DNA of 64,000 nt from Longimicrobiales bacterium (GTDB taxonomy: Bacteria > Gemmatimonadota > Gemmatimonadetes > Longimicrobiales > Gaopeijiaceae): assembly GCA_028823235.1 (NCBI GenBank), contig JAPKBW010000012.1, positions 34,156-98,155 of the forward strand, read 5' to 3'. A model generated the notes under the pieces. It saw only the letters and a list, made by a program, of their open reading frames with translations, ran no database searches and was not told the DNA's origin. Positions 44,128 to 53,392 of the stretch are shown here, piece after piece. The position numbers and the translations under genes were made by a program. How positions within the stretch are numbered: position 1 is the first letter of the stretch; every line of letters starts with the position of its first letter.

Positions 44128-46014
44128 TTAGTTAGCCGGCGGCGCGCCAGAACGGAGTCGCCGCACCTCAAGGACTAGGTTCTGCAGATCCGCGGGTGAA
44201 ACACCCGGGATTCGACCAGCCTGAGCCAGACTCCCCGGCCGGACTCTGGCCAACTTTTCCCTCGCCTCATAGGAAAGGGTCTCGAACGCTTCGTAGGGCA
44301 GGTTCTCGTCGAGGTGAAAGCCTGCCTGCCCCCGAAGGCGAAGGGCCCGTTCTCGCTCCCGCTGCACATACCCCTTGTACTTCAATTCGACCTCGACGGC
44401 CGCCAGGACCTCCTCAGATACGTCTCCCGGAGGTGGATCAGGTGCGATCGCGATCAAGTCCGCCGCCGAGACCTTCGGGCGCTTCAACAGCTCGACGGCC
44501 CGTACCGCATGAGGAATGCCGGTGGAGCCTGATCGCTTGAGGACAGGAGCAGCTGCCGTAGCAGGGATCGAGGTGTTCTCAAACCAGACCAAGACCCGAT
44601 CCTCATCCACCAGACGGCGGCGAAGTGCGGCGTTCTGTGAGGTAGTGAGAAGGCCTCGTTGCTCAGCCAAGGTACCGAGCCTGCGCGGCGCATTGTCCTG
44701 CCGAAGCAGGAGCCGAAACTCTGCTCGAGACGTGAAGAGACGGTATGGCTCGTCCACTCCCCTGGTGACAAGATCATCGATCAGAACCCCGATGTAAGCC
44801 TCGTCTCGCTCCAGAACCATCGGTGCGTCGCCCCGAACCTGCATCGCTGCATTGATCCCAGCCAAGACCCCCTGCCCCGCCGCCTCTTCGTATCCCGTGG
44901 TCCCGTTGATCTGTCCCGCGAAGAATAGACCAGGCACGTCCCGGAGCTCGAGCGTGTGCCGAAGCTGGTGAGGCGGGAAGTAGTCATACTCGATCGCGTA
45001 TCCGACCTTCGTCATGACGACCTCCTCCATCCCCGGGATCGTCCGGAGGAACTCAAGCTGAACCTCCGCCGGCAATGAGGTCGACAGTCCATTCACATAC
45101 AGTTCCGTCGTGTCGAGCCCCTCAGGCTCCAGGAAGACTTGGTGTCGAGGAGCATTCGGAAACCGAACGATCTTGTCCTCGATCGAAGGGCAGTAACGCG
45201 GCCCTCGTCCGGCGATCTCGCCGCCGTAGAGCGCGCTCTTCATAAGGTTGCGGGTTACGACGTCCTTCAGTTCACCACCGGCATAGGTAATCCAGCACGG
45301 CCGCTGCTCCGGGATCACTTCCTGCGCATACGCCGCGAAACGGTAGAGCAAGTCGTCTCCGTCCTGCCGCTCTGTCTTCGAAAAGTCAACTGTCCGTCCG
45401 TCCACCCTCGGGGGGGTTCCGGTCTTGAAGCGAGCGACCTCGAGGCCGAGACCTTCGAGGCCCTCGGCCAAGGCGACCGACGGAGCCTCTCCCGCGCGAC
45501 CAGCCTCGACCCCGGACTCCCCACCCACGTGAATGCGCCCGCGCAGGAACGTTCCCGTCGTGACGACAACGGATTGACCTTGGAACACCAGCCCGCCTCG
45601 AGTTCGAACACCCACGGCACGCCCCGAGTCCACCACGAGGTCGTCCACCATATCCTGGAAGAGATCCAGCATGGGCAGTCTGTCCAGGATGCGTCGTACC
45701 ACAACTGGATACATCGCCCGATCGCACTGCGCCCGGGGTCCCCACACCGCCGGCCCCTTGGACCGGTTCAGCATCCGGAACTGAATTCGAGACGCATCCG
45801 TCGCCTGGCCCATCACACCCCCAAGCGCATCAACCTCTCGAGCCACCACTCCCTTGGCGACTCCCCCGACGGCGGGGTTGCAGCTCATTTGGCCAATGCG
45901 GGTCAGGTCGGGCGAAAGAAGAAGAGTTCGCACCCCGGCACGGGCAGCCGCCGCCGCCGCCTCTGTCCCAGCATGGCCCCCGCCCACAACGATTACGCCG
46001 TACTCTTTACGCAT
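44128..46014 (-). CDS. mnmG: tRNA uridine-5-carboxymethylaminomethyl modification enzyme MnmG
   Basis: 628 residues: FAD motif VVGGGHAGTEAAAAAARAG, CNPAVGGVAKGVVAREVDALGG, TGTFLRGRIHVG and the C-terminal helical domain (YKGYVQRERER). With MnmE it installs the cmnm5 group at wobble U34 of tRNAs. It starts 46 nt after the acylphosphatase gene and belongs to the rpmH-rnpA-yidC-mnmE-mnmG string. Confidence 0.97.
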   Translation of the reverse strand: MRKEYGVIVVGGGHAGTEAAAAAARAGVRTLLLSPDLTRIGQMSCNPAVGGVAKGVVAREVDALGGVMGQATDASRIQFRMLNRSKGPAVWGPRAQCDRAMYPVVVRRILDRLPMLDLFQDMVDDLVVDSGRAVGVRTRGGLVFQGQSVVVTTGTFLRGRIHVGGESGVEAGRAGEAPSVALAEGLEGLGLEVARFKTGTPPRVDGRTVDFSKTERQDGDDLLYRFAAYAQEVIPEQRPCWITYAGGELKDVVTRNLMKSALYGGEIAGRGPRYCPSIEDKIVRFPNAPRHQVFLEPEGLDTTELYVNGLSTSLPAEVQLEFLRTIPGMEEVVMTKVGYAIEYDYFPPHQLRHTLELRDVPGLFFAGQINGTTGYEEAAGQGVLAGINAAMQVRGDAPMVLERDEAYIGVLIDDLVTRGVDEPYRLFTSRAEFRLLLRQDNAPRRLGTLAEQRGLLTTSQNAALRRRLVDEDRVLVWFENTSIPATAAAPVLKRSGSTGIPHAVRAVELLKRPKVSAADLIAIAPDPPPGDVSEEVLAAVEVELKYKGYVQRERERALRLRGQAGFHLDENLPYEAFETLSYEAREKLARVRPGSLAQAGRIPGVSPADLQNLVLEVRRLRSGAPPAN

Positions 46015-46060
46015 CGAACCCTCTTGGCACTACCTGCACGTTTCTACTCCACCTTTGGAC

Positions 46061-46348
46061 TCAACGCTCGATCGTGAACCCGTCACTCTCAGTGGGAAGA
46101 GTACACGTTACGACCTCCAGACGTTCTACCTCGGACATGGGTGGCCCTCGTCTGATCGACTTCTCGAATCTCTCGAGCTCCTCGGCCGTCGCCCGCGCCA
46201 TCAACTCTACCCCACCATCCAGTCGATTTCGAACTAGTCCCACGATCCCATACCGCTTCGCCTCACGATGAGCCCACCAACGGAACCCGACACCCTGAAC
46301 CGTGCCTCGCACAATCCAGCCGCACTCGACCGGAGTATCACTTTCCAA
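46061..46348 (-). CDS. acyP: Acylphosphatase
   Basis: About 95 residues. Signature VRGTVQGVGFRWWAHREAKR (active-site Arg in GxVQGVGFR) and GLVRNRLDGGVELMARA (catalytic Asn in VRN.xDG). I chose TTG at 46348, which has GGGAG 7 nt upstream and slightly overlaps the mnmE end; ATG at 46372 is an alternative adding 8 residues. It hydrolyses acyl phosphates in the cytosol. Insertion between mnmE and mnmG is unusual compared with the textbook order. Confidence 0.85.
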   Translation of the reverse strand: MESDTPVECGWIVRGTVQGVGFRWWAHREAKRYGIVGLVRNRLDGGVELMARATAEELERFEKSIRRGPPMSEVERLEVVTCTLPTESDGFTIER

Positions 46349-47723
46349 CGCAAAACTCCCGGAATACGACATCGAGAACATCATCCACAGAGACGATCCC
46401 AAGCAGCTCCTCAAGAGATGTTTCCGCCGTCCGAAGGTGAGTCGCAGCCACCTCCGCCGGGAGTCCCTCAACGAGCCCAACTCGGAACGCCTCCACCTCC
46501 TCACGTGCCCTGCGGAGCGCCCGAGCCTGCCTGGCTCTCGTCACAACGGGCGCGTCTACCCCCGCTGACACCACTTCGGAATACACGAGGTGAGCCATGC
46601 ACTCCCTCAACTCTTCGAGCCCGGTACCATCGACGGCAGACACGTCCACCTGGTGCGCAGCATACTCGCCTTCTATGTGGCCCTTGGCGACCATTCCCTC
46701 GGGGGGTGCCGTCCTCAGATCGGCCTTGGTGTGGACGACAACCAGGGGACAACGGACCGAGCCTGTCAGGAACGACGTCTCCTCAGCCGAGAGTTCATCA
46801 CCGTGAGCTAGACAAAACAGTAGAATGTCAGCCCGATCGATATATCGGTGTGCGACCTCGATTCCCAACTTCTCAATCGTTCCCGACGGCTCTCTCAGCC
46901 CGGCCGTGTCTACCAGTCGAAACGGGAAGCCTCCCATCTGGACCACGGACTCCAGGGCATCACGCGTCGTGCCCGGCTCGTCCGTCACGATCGCTCGCTC
47001 CTCACCGATCAGGGCGTTGTAAAGCGACGACTTTCCACCATTCGGGCGGCCAGCAAACACCGCCAAAGCCCCCTCACGGAGCAGTTCTCCCTCGGGCGCT
47101 GTAGCAAGGAGCGCATCCATCGCCGCGACAAGCTCCCTCGACTCACCCACGACCCTCTCTATCGGAACAGGTGCGTCGTCTTCTTCCGGAAAATCGACAT
47201 GGTGTGCTAGCAAGGCCTCTATGTGCACCATCCGACCACGGAGCTCGGACACCCGAGTGGAAAGCCCTCTCTCAAGCTGGCCTAAAGCCACTCGGTGAAA
47301 TGCTCGGCTTCGTGCCCCGATGAGGTCCGCGATGGCTTCGGCCTGGACTAGATCCAGCTTCCCGTGCAGGTATGCTCGTTTGGTAAATTCACCCGGTTCC
47401 GCGGGACGCGCTCCAGCTTGCACCGACGCCTCCACCACCAGCCCCGGGATCAAGAATCCGCCATGCGTCGAGATTTCGATCAGGTCCTCACCGGTGTAGC
47501 TGGCAGGACCCTTGAAGTAGGTGACCAAGGCGCAATCGAGCGTCTCACCAGTAGTCAGATCTACCAATTCGCAGAGCGTAGGCACTCGAACCAGCGGCGC
47601 GGACGCTCCATGGGCGAGCAACTGGCGCAACACCATTGTGCTCCCCGGGCCCGACAGTCGCACCAAGGCGACCGCACCTATGCCGGGAGGGGTCGACAGC
47701 GAGACAATCGTGTCGACTTCCAT
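46338..47723 (-). CDS. mnmE: tRNA modification GTPase MnmE
   Basis: 461 residues: N-terminal tetrahydrofolate-binding domain (~1-120), helical domain split by a G domain with GRPNGGKSSLYNAL (P-loop; Gly-Gly where GxxxxGKS often has Val-Gly), DEPGTTRD, DTAGLREP and VHTKADL. C-terminal CVGK matches the conserved C-(I/L/V)-G-K motif. It partners MnmG in tRNA U34 modification. It lies 49 nt downstream of yidC. Confidence 0.96.
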   Translation of the reverse strand: MEVDTIVSLSTPPGIGAVALVRLSGPGSTMVLRQLLAHGASAPLVRVPTLCELVDLTTGETLDCALVTYFKGPASYTGEDLIEISTHGGFLIPGLVVEASVQAGARPAEPGEFTKRAYLHGKLDLVQAEAIADLIGARSRAFHRVALGQLERGLSTRVSELRGRMVHIEALLAHHVDFPEEDDAPVPIERVVGESRELVAAMDALLATAPEGELLREGALAVFAGRPNGGKSSLYNALIGEERAIVTDEPGTTRDALESVVQMGGFPFRLVDTAGLREPSGTIEKLGIEVAHRYIDRADILLFCLAHGDELSAEETSFLTGSVRCPLVVVHTKADLRTAPPEGMVAKGHIEGEYAAHQVDVSAVDGTGLEELRECMAHLVYSEVVSAGVDAPVVTRARQARALRRAREEVEAFRVGLVEGLPAEVAATHLRTAETSLEELLGIVSVDDVLDVVFREFCVGK

Positions 47724-47772
47724 GTCCTGCTCCGAGAAAGAAATCCTCTACGTGGCTCCGCCGCCCCGCATG

Positions 47773-49461
47773 TTATTCGCGGGACAAGGTGAGAGGCGGC
47801 TGCCCCTGCATCTTCTTCCGCTCTCTTGCGATCCAGATTTGCTGAGGAAGCGTCGCGATATTGGCGGTCACATAGTACAGGTTCAAGCCACTCGCGAGGT
47901 TCATGAAGATGAACAACATCATCGGCGGCATGATGTACATCATCATCTTCATCTGTTTATTCTCCTGCTCCAGCGACCTCAGGCTCACCCATTGCATGAG
48001 GAACATCGAGATCGCAAGAACCACGGGCAGGATGTAGAACGGATCCTTCGCAGACAGATCGGGCAGCCAAAGAAACGGGACCCCACGCAGCTCGATTGTG
48101 TTCTGAAACACAAAGAACAGTGCGATGAGCACTGGCCACGGCAGGAGCATGGGCAAGCAACCCGCGAGCGGATTGAAGCCATGCTCCTTATAGAGCTTCA
48201 TCATTTCCTTCTGAAGCTTCTCCGGATTTTCCTTATGCTTGTCCTGCACGTCCTTCACCAGCGGTTGCACGGCCATGTTCCGTAGCTGCGCCTTCATCGC
48301 CTTATGATTCAGCGGGAACAAGACAATTCGCATCGCCACACCAAACACAACCAGAACCCAGCCGTATCCCAGATCCAGACTCGTGTGGAGGAAGACAAAC
48401 ATCTTGAGAATCTGCCGCACGATCGGCCGTAGGACCGGGCGGAATACTTTCCAACCGTAGGGGTTCACTTCCTCCATGCCCTGGCCTACGGTGGAGAGGA
48501 GCGCGTATTCCTGAGGGCCCATGAAAACACGGAACCCGTAATCTCCACTGGCAACCGACTGAGCGGCTAACACCCGAACCCTGTCCTCGAGCGGGCTTTC
48601 GCCCACGAGGATCCCGCCGAGCAGATTCTCCGGAGTCACTTCCGCCTCGCTCTCGGCGGCCAGCATGGCCATCACGAAGAACTTGTTTCGGAACGCCGAC
48701 CACAGCAGCGGACCGTTGACGACTTCCGGGTCTGCCTTGGTCAGCAACGTCGACCGCACACCATCCGCCTGGTGATTGTAGACGTACGCCATCGACCGCG
48801 CCTCGAGCGCCGAATCTGCCTCCGCATATGCGAGGCCCGCTCCCAAGTCCGTTAGGAGCAGGGCACGATCAACCCCAGCTACGCTCCCAGCCACTCCAAT
48901 CGTGTACTCGTCCGGATTGAAGGTGTACCCAACCTCGAATCGGAATTCGCTGGTCGGATGCTCATAGATAAACCGTAGGGTCTTCGGACTGCCGCCCTGG
49001 TTGAGTCGAAGTCCCGCACTCGGCTCAACTCGGAAGGGCACGTTCGTAAGGTCAATGGTGTCTGAGCCAACCACCAACTTCTGACCCAAGTAGCCACCGG
49101 AACCGTCCGGGATCAATTCTACCGGACCATCCCGGTTCAGCGCCTCAAACTCCAGAAGTTGACTGGAAACGAGCCGGGCGCCCTGTGAAGAAAACGTATG
49201 ACGGTACCGCGGCCCCTCGACGCGTACCTCCACCACGGGTGGCGACCCCGAGACCTCGTCAGCCACCAAGGGCTCATCCTGAGTCTGTGGAAGCGTCGTC
49301 GTGGGCAGTCCCGGCAGATCGGCCACCGCAGAGGCCACTGGCACACTGTCGCCGAGTAGCTCTGTCCCCTCGGGCACAACCGGCGGAAACATCCGATTCG
49401 TACCTACAAGGATACCCAGCATCATGAGTACGGCGAGCAGAAAGCGTGCTTCGGTCTTCAT
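47773..49461 (-). CDS. yidC: Membrane protein insertase YidC
   Basis: 562 residues, Gram-negative type. N-terminal membrane anchor (~8-22), a large periplasmic beta-sandwich (~60-330), then five-segment insertase core with FPLNHKAMKAQ, LYKEHGFNPLAGCLPMLLPWPVLIALFF and PFYILPVVLAISMFL. It inserts proteins into the inner membrane with or without Sec. The periplasmic domain supports a diderm host. Located next to yidD as usual. Confidence 0.96.
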   Translation of the reverse strand: MKTEARFLLAVLMMLGILVGTNRMFPPVVPEGTELLGDSVPVASAVADLPGLPTTTLPQTQDEPLVADEVSGSPPVVEVRVEGPRYRHTFSSQGARLVSSQLLEFEALNRDGPVELIPDGSGGYLGQKLVVGSDTIDLTNVPFRVEPSAGLRLNQGGSPKTLRFIYEHPTSEFRFEVGYTFNPDEYTIGVAGSVAGVDRALLLTDLGAGLAYAEADSALEARSMAYVYNHQADGVRSTLLTKADPEVVNGPLLWSAFRNKFFVMAMLAAESEAEVTPENLLGGILVGESPLEDRVRVLAAQSVASGDYGFRVFMGPQEYALLSTVGQGMEEVNPYGWKVFRPVLRPIVRQILKMFVFLHTSLDLGYGWVLVVFGVAMRIVLFPLNHKAMKAQLRNMAVQPLVKDVQDKHKENPEKLQKEMMKLYKEHGFNPLAGCLPMLLPWPVLIALFFVFQNTIELRGVPFLWLPDLSAKDPFYILPVVLAISMFLMQWVSLRSLEQENKQMKMMMYIMPPMMLFIFMNLASGLNLYYVTANIATLPQQIWIARERKKMQGQPPLTLSRE

Positions 49462-49492
49462 CCGGGAATCATTCTATCGACAGGAGAGACAC

Positions 49493-49744
49493 TCAATCTA
49501 CGCACACTGGGGTCTCGTCCTTTTCTGAGGGAAGGGGAATCGGATCATACCCACGACCACCCCAAGGATGGCAACGAGCGATACGCTTGAGTGCAAACCA
49601 TGAGCCGCGCCCAGCGCCGTACCGTTCGATCGCTTCCACCGCATATGCCGAACAAGTCGGGGTGAAACGACAGGATGCAAGCGTCCACGGTGAAATCACC
49701 TGCTGATACAAACGAATGGTCGAAGTCAGGAAGGGGGAAAGCAC
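49493..49744 (-). CDS. yidD: Membrane protein insertion efficiency factor YidD
   Basis: 83 residues: [29 protein letters not shown] and [15 protein letters not shown], with the conserved CRFxPTCSxY and CHPW motifs. GTG start at 49744 overlaps the rnpA end by 19 nt. It is an inner-membrane-associated helper of YidC. Confidence 0.93.
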   Translation of the reverse strand: MLSPFLTSTIRLYQQVISPWTLASCRFTPTCSAYAVEAIERYGAGRGSWFALKRIARCHPWGGRGYDPIPLPSEKDETPVCVD

Positions 49745-50094
49745 AGCGCCTCCACCGAGTCGAGAACCTCTCGTTCGAGCCGTGAAAAGTCCGCCCCGTA
49801 CGCAGGTCTCCGAGCCCGAATCAATACATCCACCCTGGCCCCCATCCGATCGAGTCTCGGGAGCGTAAGTCGCCGCCCGATCTCTCGCAGCCTCCGCTTC
49901 ACTACGTTGCGCTCGACAATCTTGTGTCCGTGCTTCGGAACGATGAGTCCGAGCCGAGAACGAGAAACGGGAGACACGGCGACAAAGACATCCAGATTCT
50001 TCGTCCTTTTCCGCTTCCCCCGCTCGAGCAATACACGGATTTCCGAACCCTTTTTGACTCGGGCTTCCCGCGGAAGACCCTCGTCCCGGGCCAA
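49726..50094 (-). CDS. rnpA: Ribonuclease P protein component
   Basis: About 122 residues with the RNR motif [27 protein letters not shown] and [13 protein letters not shown]. It supports 5' maturation of tRNAs together with the P RNA. The frame is open far upstream (through rpmH), so the start is uncertain. TTG at 50094, just 11 nt after the rpmH stop, gives the usual length. No ATG or GTG lies nearby. Confidence 0.9.
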   Translation of the reverse strand: MARDEGLPREARVKKGSEIRVLLERGKRKRTKNLDVFVAVSPVSRSRLGLIVPKHGHKIVERNVVKRRLREIGRRLTLPRLDRMGARVDVLIRARRPAYGADFSRLEREVLDSVEALCFPPS

Positions 50095-50105
50095 GGTCTC
50101 GAGAA

Positions 50106-50255
50106 CTACTTCCCGCCGATCTTCACCGCAATCTGTGCCCGCCCGCGACGGCGGCGGCGGTTGAGAGTCTTTCGACCACCCGCCGTTTTCATCCGCTCGC
50201 GGAATCCATGCTTGTTGACCCGCTTCCGGTTGCGCGGCTTGTATGTCGGCTTCAT
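50106..50255 (-). CDS. rpmH: 50S ribosomal protein L34
   Basis: 49 residues, Arg/Lys-rich, beginning [18 protein letters not shown] with the L34 signature [19 protein letters not shown]. It was found by translating the strand directly, because it sits inside a longer unrelated frame. It heads the minus-strand operon away from dnaA. Confidence 0.95.
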   Translation of the reverse strand: MKPTYKPRNRKRVNKHGFRERMKTAGGRKTLNRRRRRGRAQIAVKIGGK

Positions 50256-50563
50256 TACTGCCAGCCCAATTCATTATTGTGTACAAACGTTTAGAGATGA
50301 GCTGGGGAAGATAGCTACAGCCGCCCAAAACGGTCAACGGCACGAGAGCCCATGGACCCCTGATGTCCGCGAAATCGGCTAGTTTGGGCCCGTTTTGACT
50401 TTCCCCAGAGCCCTCGGTAGGTTCGTCCCCCTGCTCAAACTTGGGCTCTCGCATCGCGACCCCCTCACGCCCTCGGCTCTCACTCCGCAATGCTCTCGCC
50501 AAACACTCGAACGCTCTCCCTGAAGCTGCCGAAAAGTAGCTGTCCAGGTCTGGGGGAGAAGCA
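50256..50563. promoter_or_regulatory. Divergent rpmH/dnaA promoter region
   Basis: 308 nt between the start codons of rpmH and dnaA must hold both promoters. GGGGGAGAA just before the dnaA GTG is a strong ribosome site. I saw no good DnaA-box cluster here, in contrast to the dnaA-dnaN gap. Confidence 0.5.
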
Positions 50564-51994
50564 GTGGAGTTGACGGCAGTCGAGGTCTGGACGCGAATCC
50601 AGGTCGCGGTTCGAGAATCCATTCCAGAGCACGCTTACAACTCGTGGATCGCAGGAGTGAAGGCGACGTCACTGTCGGCAGACGGATTGGATCTCGAGGC
50701 GAGCAATCGCTTCAAGGCGGAGTGGCTAGAGGACAAGTACCGCGAATTGCTCGAGGCAAAGGCTGCGGAAGTTGTAGGGCGGCCCATCCGTGTTTCAGTA
50801 ACCGGATCCATTTCACCGGATCCGTTTTTGGCGCCGCCCGTTCACCTGGAGAGTCCGTCCGACCAGGGAACGTACAGAGAAAAGAACCCCAGGCCCGCGT
50901 TAGCGGATCCCGCGCCAGCTCGCCAAGGACGCCCCTTTCCTCGTCCGAGCTTGAATGAGCGATACACCTTCGATCGCTTCGTAGTCGGCGACAACAACCA
51001 ACTTGCTTCGGCCGCCGCGCACGCTGCGGCCGAGCAACCGGGACGACTCTATAACCCACTGGTTCTCTACGGCGGCGTCGGACTCGGCAAGACACACATG
51101 ATGCAGGCAATCGGCCATCAACTGCTCGAGAACGATCCAGGTGCCCGGATCTGCTATGTCTCGTCTGAGCAGTTCATGAACGAGCTCATTTCAGCGATCC
51201 GTGAAGGTTCGACCCCAAACTTCCGTGCGAAATACCGGGACATGGATCTGCTGCTCGTGGATGACGTCCAATTCCTCAAAGGGAAAGAGACGACTCAAGA
51301 TGAATTCTTCCACACCTTCAACGCCCTCTACGACTCGCACCGGCAAATCGTCCTTACAAGTGACCGACCGCCCCGAGACATGGAGGGCGTCGAGGAACGC
51401 TTGGTCTCCAGGTTCGACTGGGGCCTGACAGTCGACCTGCGCCCGCCTGATCTCGAGACCCGGATCGCCATCCTCAGGAAGAAGGCCGACGACGAAGGGC
51501 TGGTCCTCGATGACGAGGTTATTGAGTATGTAGCTCGCTCCTGTACCTCGTCTGTCCGTGAACTCGAGGGAGCCGTCATCAAGCTTCTGGCCGTCTCGTC
51601 AGTATGGAATCAGGAGATCACTCCTGAGTTCGCCAGACGGATCCTGGCCCTGCGGCGAAAGGAGCAGGAGCTTCGCCGACCCATCTCCTCCCCTGAGAAG
51701 ATTCAGGAGGAAGTCGCTCGTTCGTGGCGAGTCAGGGCGGAGGCCCTATCCTCGAAGACCCGTACCCGCAACATCACTGAAGCTCGACATGTCGCCATGT
51801 ATGCCATCCGGCAGATCCTAGCTCTCCCCCTGAAGGAGATCGGGGGTCTCTTCGGCGGTCGAGATCATTCGACGGTGCTCTATTCGATTCAAAAGGTCGA
51901 AGGCCGCCTTGAGTCTGATCCAGACTTCCGGCAGAGAGTGATGGAGACGATGAATCACATCACCGATCCCCCGAAGCACCCCTACTTGGCCTGA
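50564..51994 (+). CDS. dnaA: Chromosomal replication initiator DnaA
   Basis: 476 residues from GTG with GGGGGAG upstream. Domain I (~1-75) has PEHAYNSWIAGVKATSL; a Pro-rich domain II (~90-125) follows. AAA+ domain III has NPLVLYGGVGLGKTHMMQAIG (Walker A), DLLLVDDVQFLKGKETTQDEF (Walker B) and the sensor/Arg-finger segment VSRFDWGLTVDL. C-terminal domain IV carries the box-recognition helix-turn-helix and GRDHSTVLYSIQKVE. It binds boxes in the gap directly downstream. Confidence 0.98.
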   Translation: MELTAVEVWTRIQVAVRESIPEHAYNSWIAGVKATSLSADGLDLEASNRFKAEWLEDKYRELLEAKAAEVVGRPIRVSVTGSISPDPFLAPPVHLESPSDQGTYREKNPRPALADPAPARQGRPFPRPSLNERYTFDRFVVGDNNQLASAAAHAAAEQPGRLYNPLVLYGGVGLGKTHMMQAIGHQLLENDPGARICYVSSEQFMNELISAIREGSTPNFRAKYRDMDLLLVDDVQFLKGKETTQDEFFHTFNALYDSHRQIVLTSDRPPRDMEGVEERLVSRFDWGLTVDLRPPDLETRIAILRKKADDEGLVLDDEVIEYVARSCTSSVRELEGAVIKLLAVSSVWNQEITPEFARRILALRRKEQELRRPISSPEKIQEEVARSWRVRAEALSSKTRTRNITEARHVAMYAIRQILALPLKEIGGLFGGRDHSTVLYSIQKVEGRLESDPDFRQRVMETMNHITDPPKHPYLA

Positions 51995-52152
51995 TGTGGA
52001 GAACTGTGGAAAAGTGGAGGCTTTCCCACGTTGCTCCTCGCCTTCTTTTTTCCACTCCCCGCCCTGTCCCCAGTTTTCCACAGGCGTGTTTAGCGGCTCA
52101 AGGCCTCTAAACGCGTTGTTCGACGGAGCTAAAGTTCTAGTGGTCATCTGAC

Positions 52153-52169
52153 TAATCCACACATCCACA
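52153..52169 (+). promoter_or_regulatory. Tandem DnaA boxes next to the unwinding element
   Basis: TAATCCACA (one mismatch to TTATCCACA) and ACATCCACA (two mismatches) share one base, directly adjacent to the trio array. They would position DnaA for loading onto single-stranded trios. Confidence 0.75.
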
Positions 52170-52173
52170 TACC

Positions 52174-52212
52174 CTACTACTACTATGTTTTTTAAATAAG
52201 AAAAGAGATAGT
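52174..52212. promoter_or_regulatory. DnaA-trio array and AT-rich unwinding element
   Basis: CTACTACTACTA at 52174-52185 reads as four 3'-GAT-5' trios on the opposite strand. TGTTTTTTAAATAAGAAAAGAGATAG follows, the most A/T-rich stretch of the gap. This is the predicted site of first strand opening. Confidence 0.75.
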
Positions 52213-52285
52213 ATGTCGGGCCTGTTGAAAGGCTCATTATCACCCCGTCGACCCGACCAGTGCGGACGCCAGGAGTTCCTCCTAA

Positions 52286-53392
52286 ATGAACTTTACCATC
52301 ACCAGGCAGAATCTTCATAACGGACTCGCAGCAGTCTCAGCGAGCATCCCTTCGAAGACGACGTTGCCCGTGCTCTCAAACATCCTCTTTGAAGCGAACG
52401 ACGACGGGGTCTGGATGAGTGGGACTGACCTAGACGTCGCGGTGCGTGTCAAAGTCCTCGCCGACGTGAAGGAAGGTGGAAGCCTCACCGCACCCGGCAA
52501 AAAACTGCAGGAAATCACGCGTGAGCTCCCGGATCAACCTGTCGAAGTCGCAACCCGAGGGGAGCAGATCGAGCTTCGTTGTGGCCGAAGTCACTTCAAG
52601 CTCAATGGCCTACCTGCAGATGAATTCCCCACTCTCGCCGAAGTCGACTTCTCTGAAGGAATCACAGTCACTGGCAAGGATCTGAACAGTCTGATCCACC
52701 ATACCTCCTTTGCGGTATCAAATGAGGATGCTCGTCCGATCTTGAACGGCGTGCTCTGGGAACTTAGGGATGGGGAGATGAAAATGATCGCGACCAACGG
52801 GCATCGTCTCGCTCGCATGGGCGTCAAGGTCAAAGCCACTGGGACGGCTTCTGCTGACTTCATCGTTCCGCCTGCGGCGCTCGCCCAAGTACAGCGGCTG
52901 TTCAAGGATGGCGACACCCTCCAGGTAGCACGCAGTGGAAACCATCTTGGATTCCGTGCGGAGACCACGGAGATTTACACCCGCCTGATTGAGGGCACAT
53001 ATCCGAACTACGATCAGGTGATACCAAAGGACAACGACAAGACCGCCATCATCGATAAGAAGGTGTTCGCGTCCGCCGTTCGTCGCATGGCGGTTGTTGC
53101 CTCAGATCAGACCCACCGCATTCGACTCCGCTTCGAGTCGGGAAGAGCGCACCTGAATGTGCTTACGCCCGATCTCGGAGAAGGTCATGACGAGATGGAG
53201 GTTGGTTACGATGGTGAGGAGATCGAGATCGGATTCAATGCGAACTACCTGCTCGAGGTCCTGAAACATATTCCGTCGGACGAAGTGAAGTTCAAGTTCA
53301 AGGCCCCTGAGCGTGCCGCGACAATCGAGCCAGCTGGAGAGGACGCAGCGGACTATCTATGCTTGGTTATGCCGCTGCGCCTGCTGGACTAG
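52286..53392 (+). CDS. dnaN: DNA polymerase III beta subunit (sliding clamp)
   Basis: 368 residues starting MNFTITRQNLHNGLAAVSAS, with three clamp repeats and ATNGHRLARM, RMAVVASDQTHRIRL and the C-terminal YLCLVMPLRL. It encircles DNA as a dimer and tethers the polymerase. ATG 52286 follows GGAG. Its stop overlaps the convergent pyrE stop by 4 nt. Confidence 0.97.
   Translation: MNFTITRQNLHNGLAAVSASIPSKTTLPVLSNILFEANDDGVWMSGTDLDVAVRVKVLADVKEGGSLTAPGKKLQEITRELPDQPVEVATRGEQIELRCGRSHFKLNGLPADEFPTLAEVDFSEGITVTGKDLNSLIHHTSFAVSNEDARPILNGVLWELRDGEMKMIATNGHRLARMGVKVKATGTASADFIVPPAALAQVQRLFKDGDTLQVARSGNHLGFRAETTEIYTRLIEGTYPNYDQVIPKDNDKTAIIDKKVFASAVRRMAVVASDQTHRIRLRFESGRAHLNVLTPDLGEGHDEMEVGYDGEEIEIGFNANYLLEVLKHIPSDEVKFKFKAPERAATIEPAGEDAADYLCLVMPLRLLD

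Larger units (their letters stand above)
43523..44131 (+). pseudogene. Lipocalin-like lipoprotein gene interrupted by an in-frame stop
   Basis: GGAGG at 43511 precedes ATG 43523. The product begins with a lipoprotein signal (VRTAWLLLLAAVAAC) and a lipocalin-like strand pair (LVGTWEAEAFRVTN, ATFLRADGSSTMNG). A TAG at 43772-43774 ends it after 83 residues. The same frame then resumes with GALISTVFGQLSISSNFF and DFDFTLVRL, an obvious continuation of the same domain, without any frame change. After about 43950 the frame is only a tail running through both parS sites to 44131. A single nonsense change best explains it; readthrough or a sequencing error is possible. Confidence 0.65.
51995..52285. 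other. Replication origin oriC, dnaA-dnaN gap
   Basis: 291 nt containing several DnaA-box-like 9-mers: TGTGGAGAA (51995-52003) and TGTGGAAAA (52005-52013) on the minus strand, TTTTCCACA (52074-52082) and TAATCCACA (52153-52161) on the plus, with ACATCCACA (52161-52169) next to it. A short CCC spacer is followed by four CTA trios (52174-52185) and an A/T-rich stretch (52188-52212). This order of boxes, GC spacer, trios and AT-rich DNA matches the basal unwinding system described in Bacillus subtilis. Confidence 0.85.

Noticed and set aside
50256..50563. Origin between rpmH and dnaA
   Set aside because: No DnaA-box cluster is visible there, whereas the dnaA-dnaN gap has boxes, trios and an AT-rich element.
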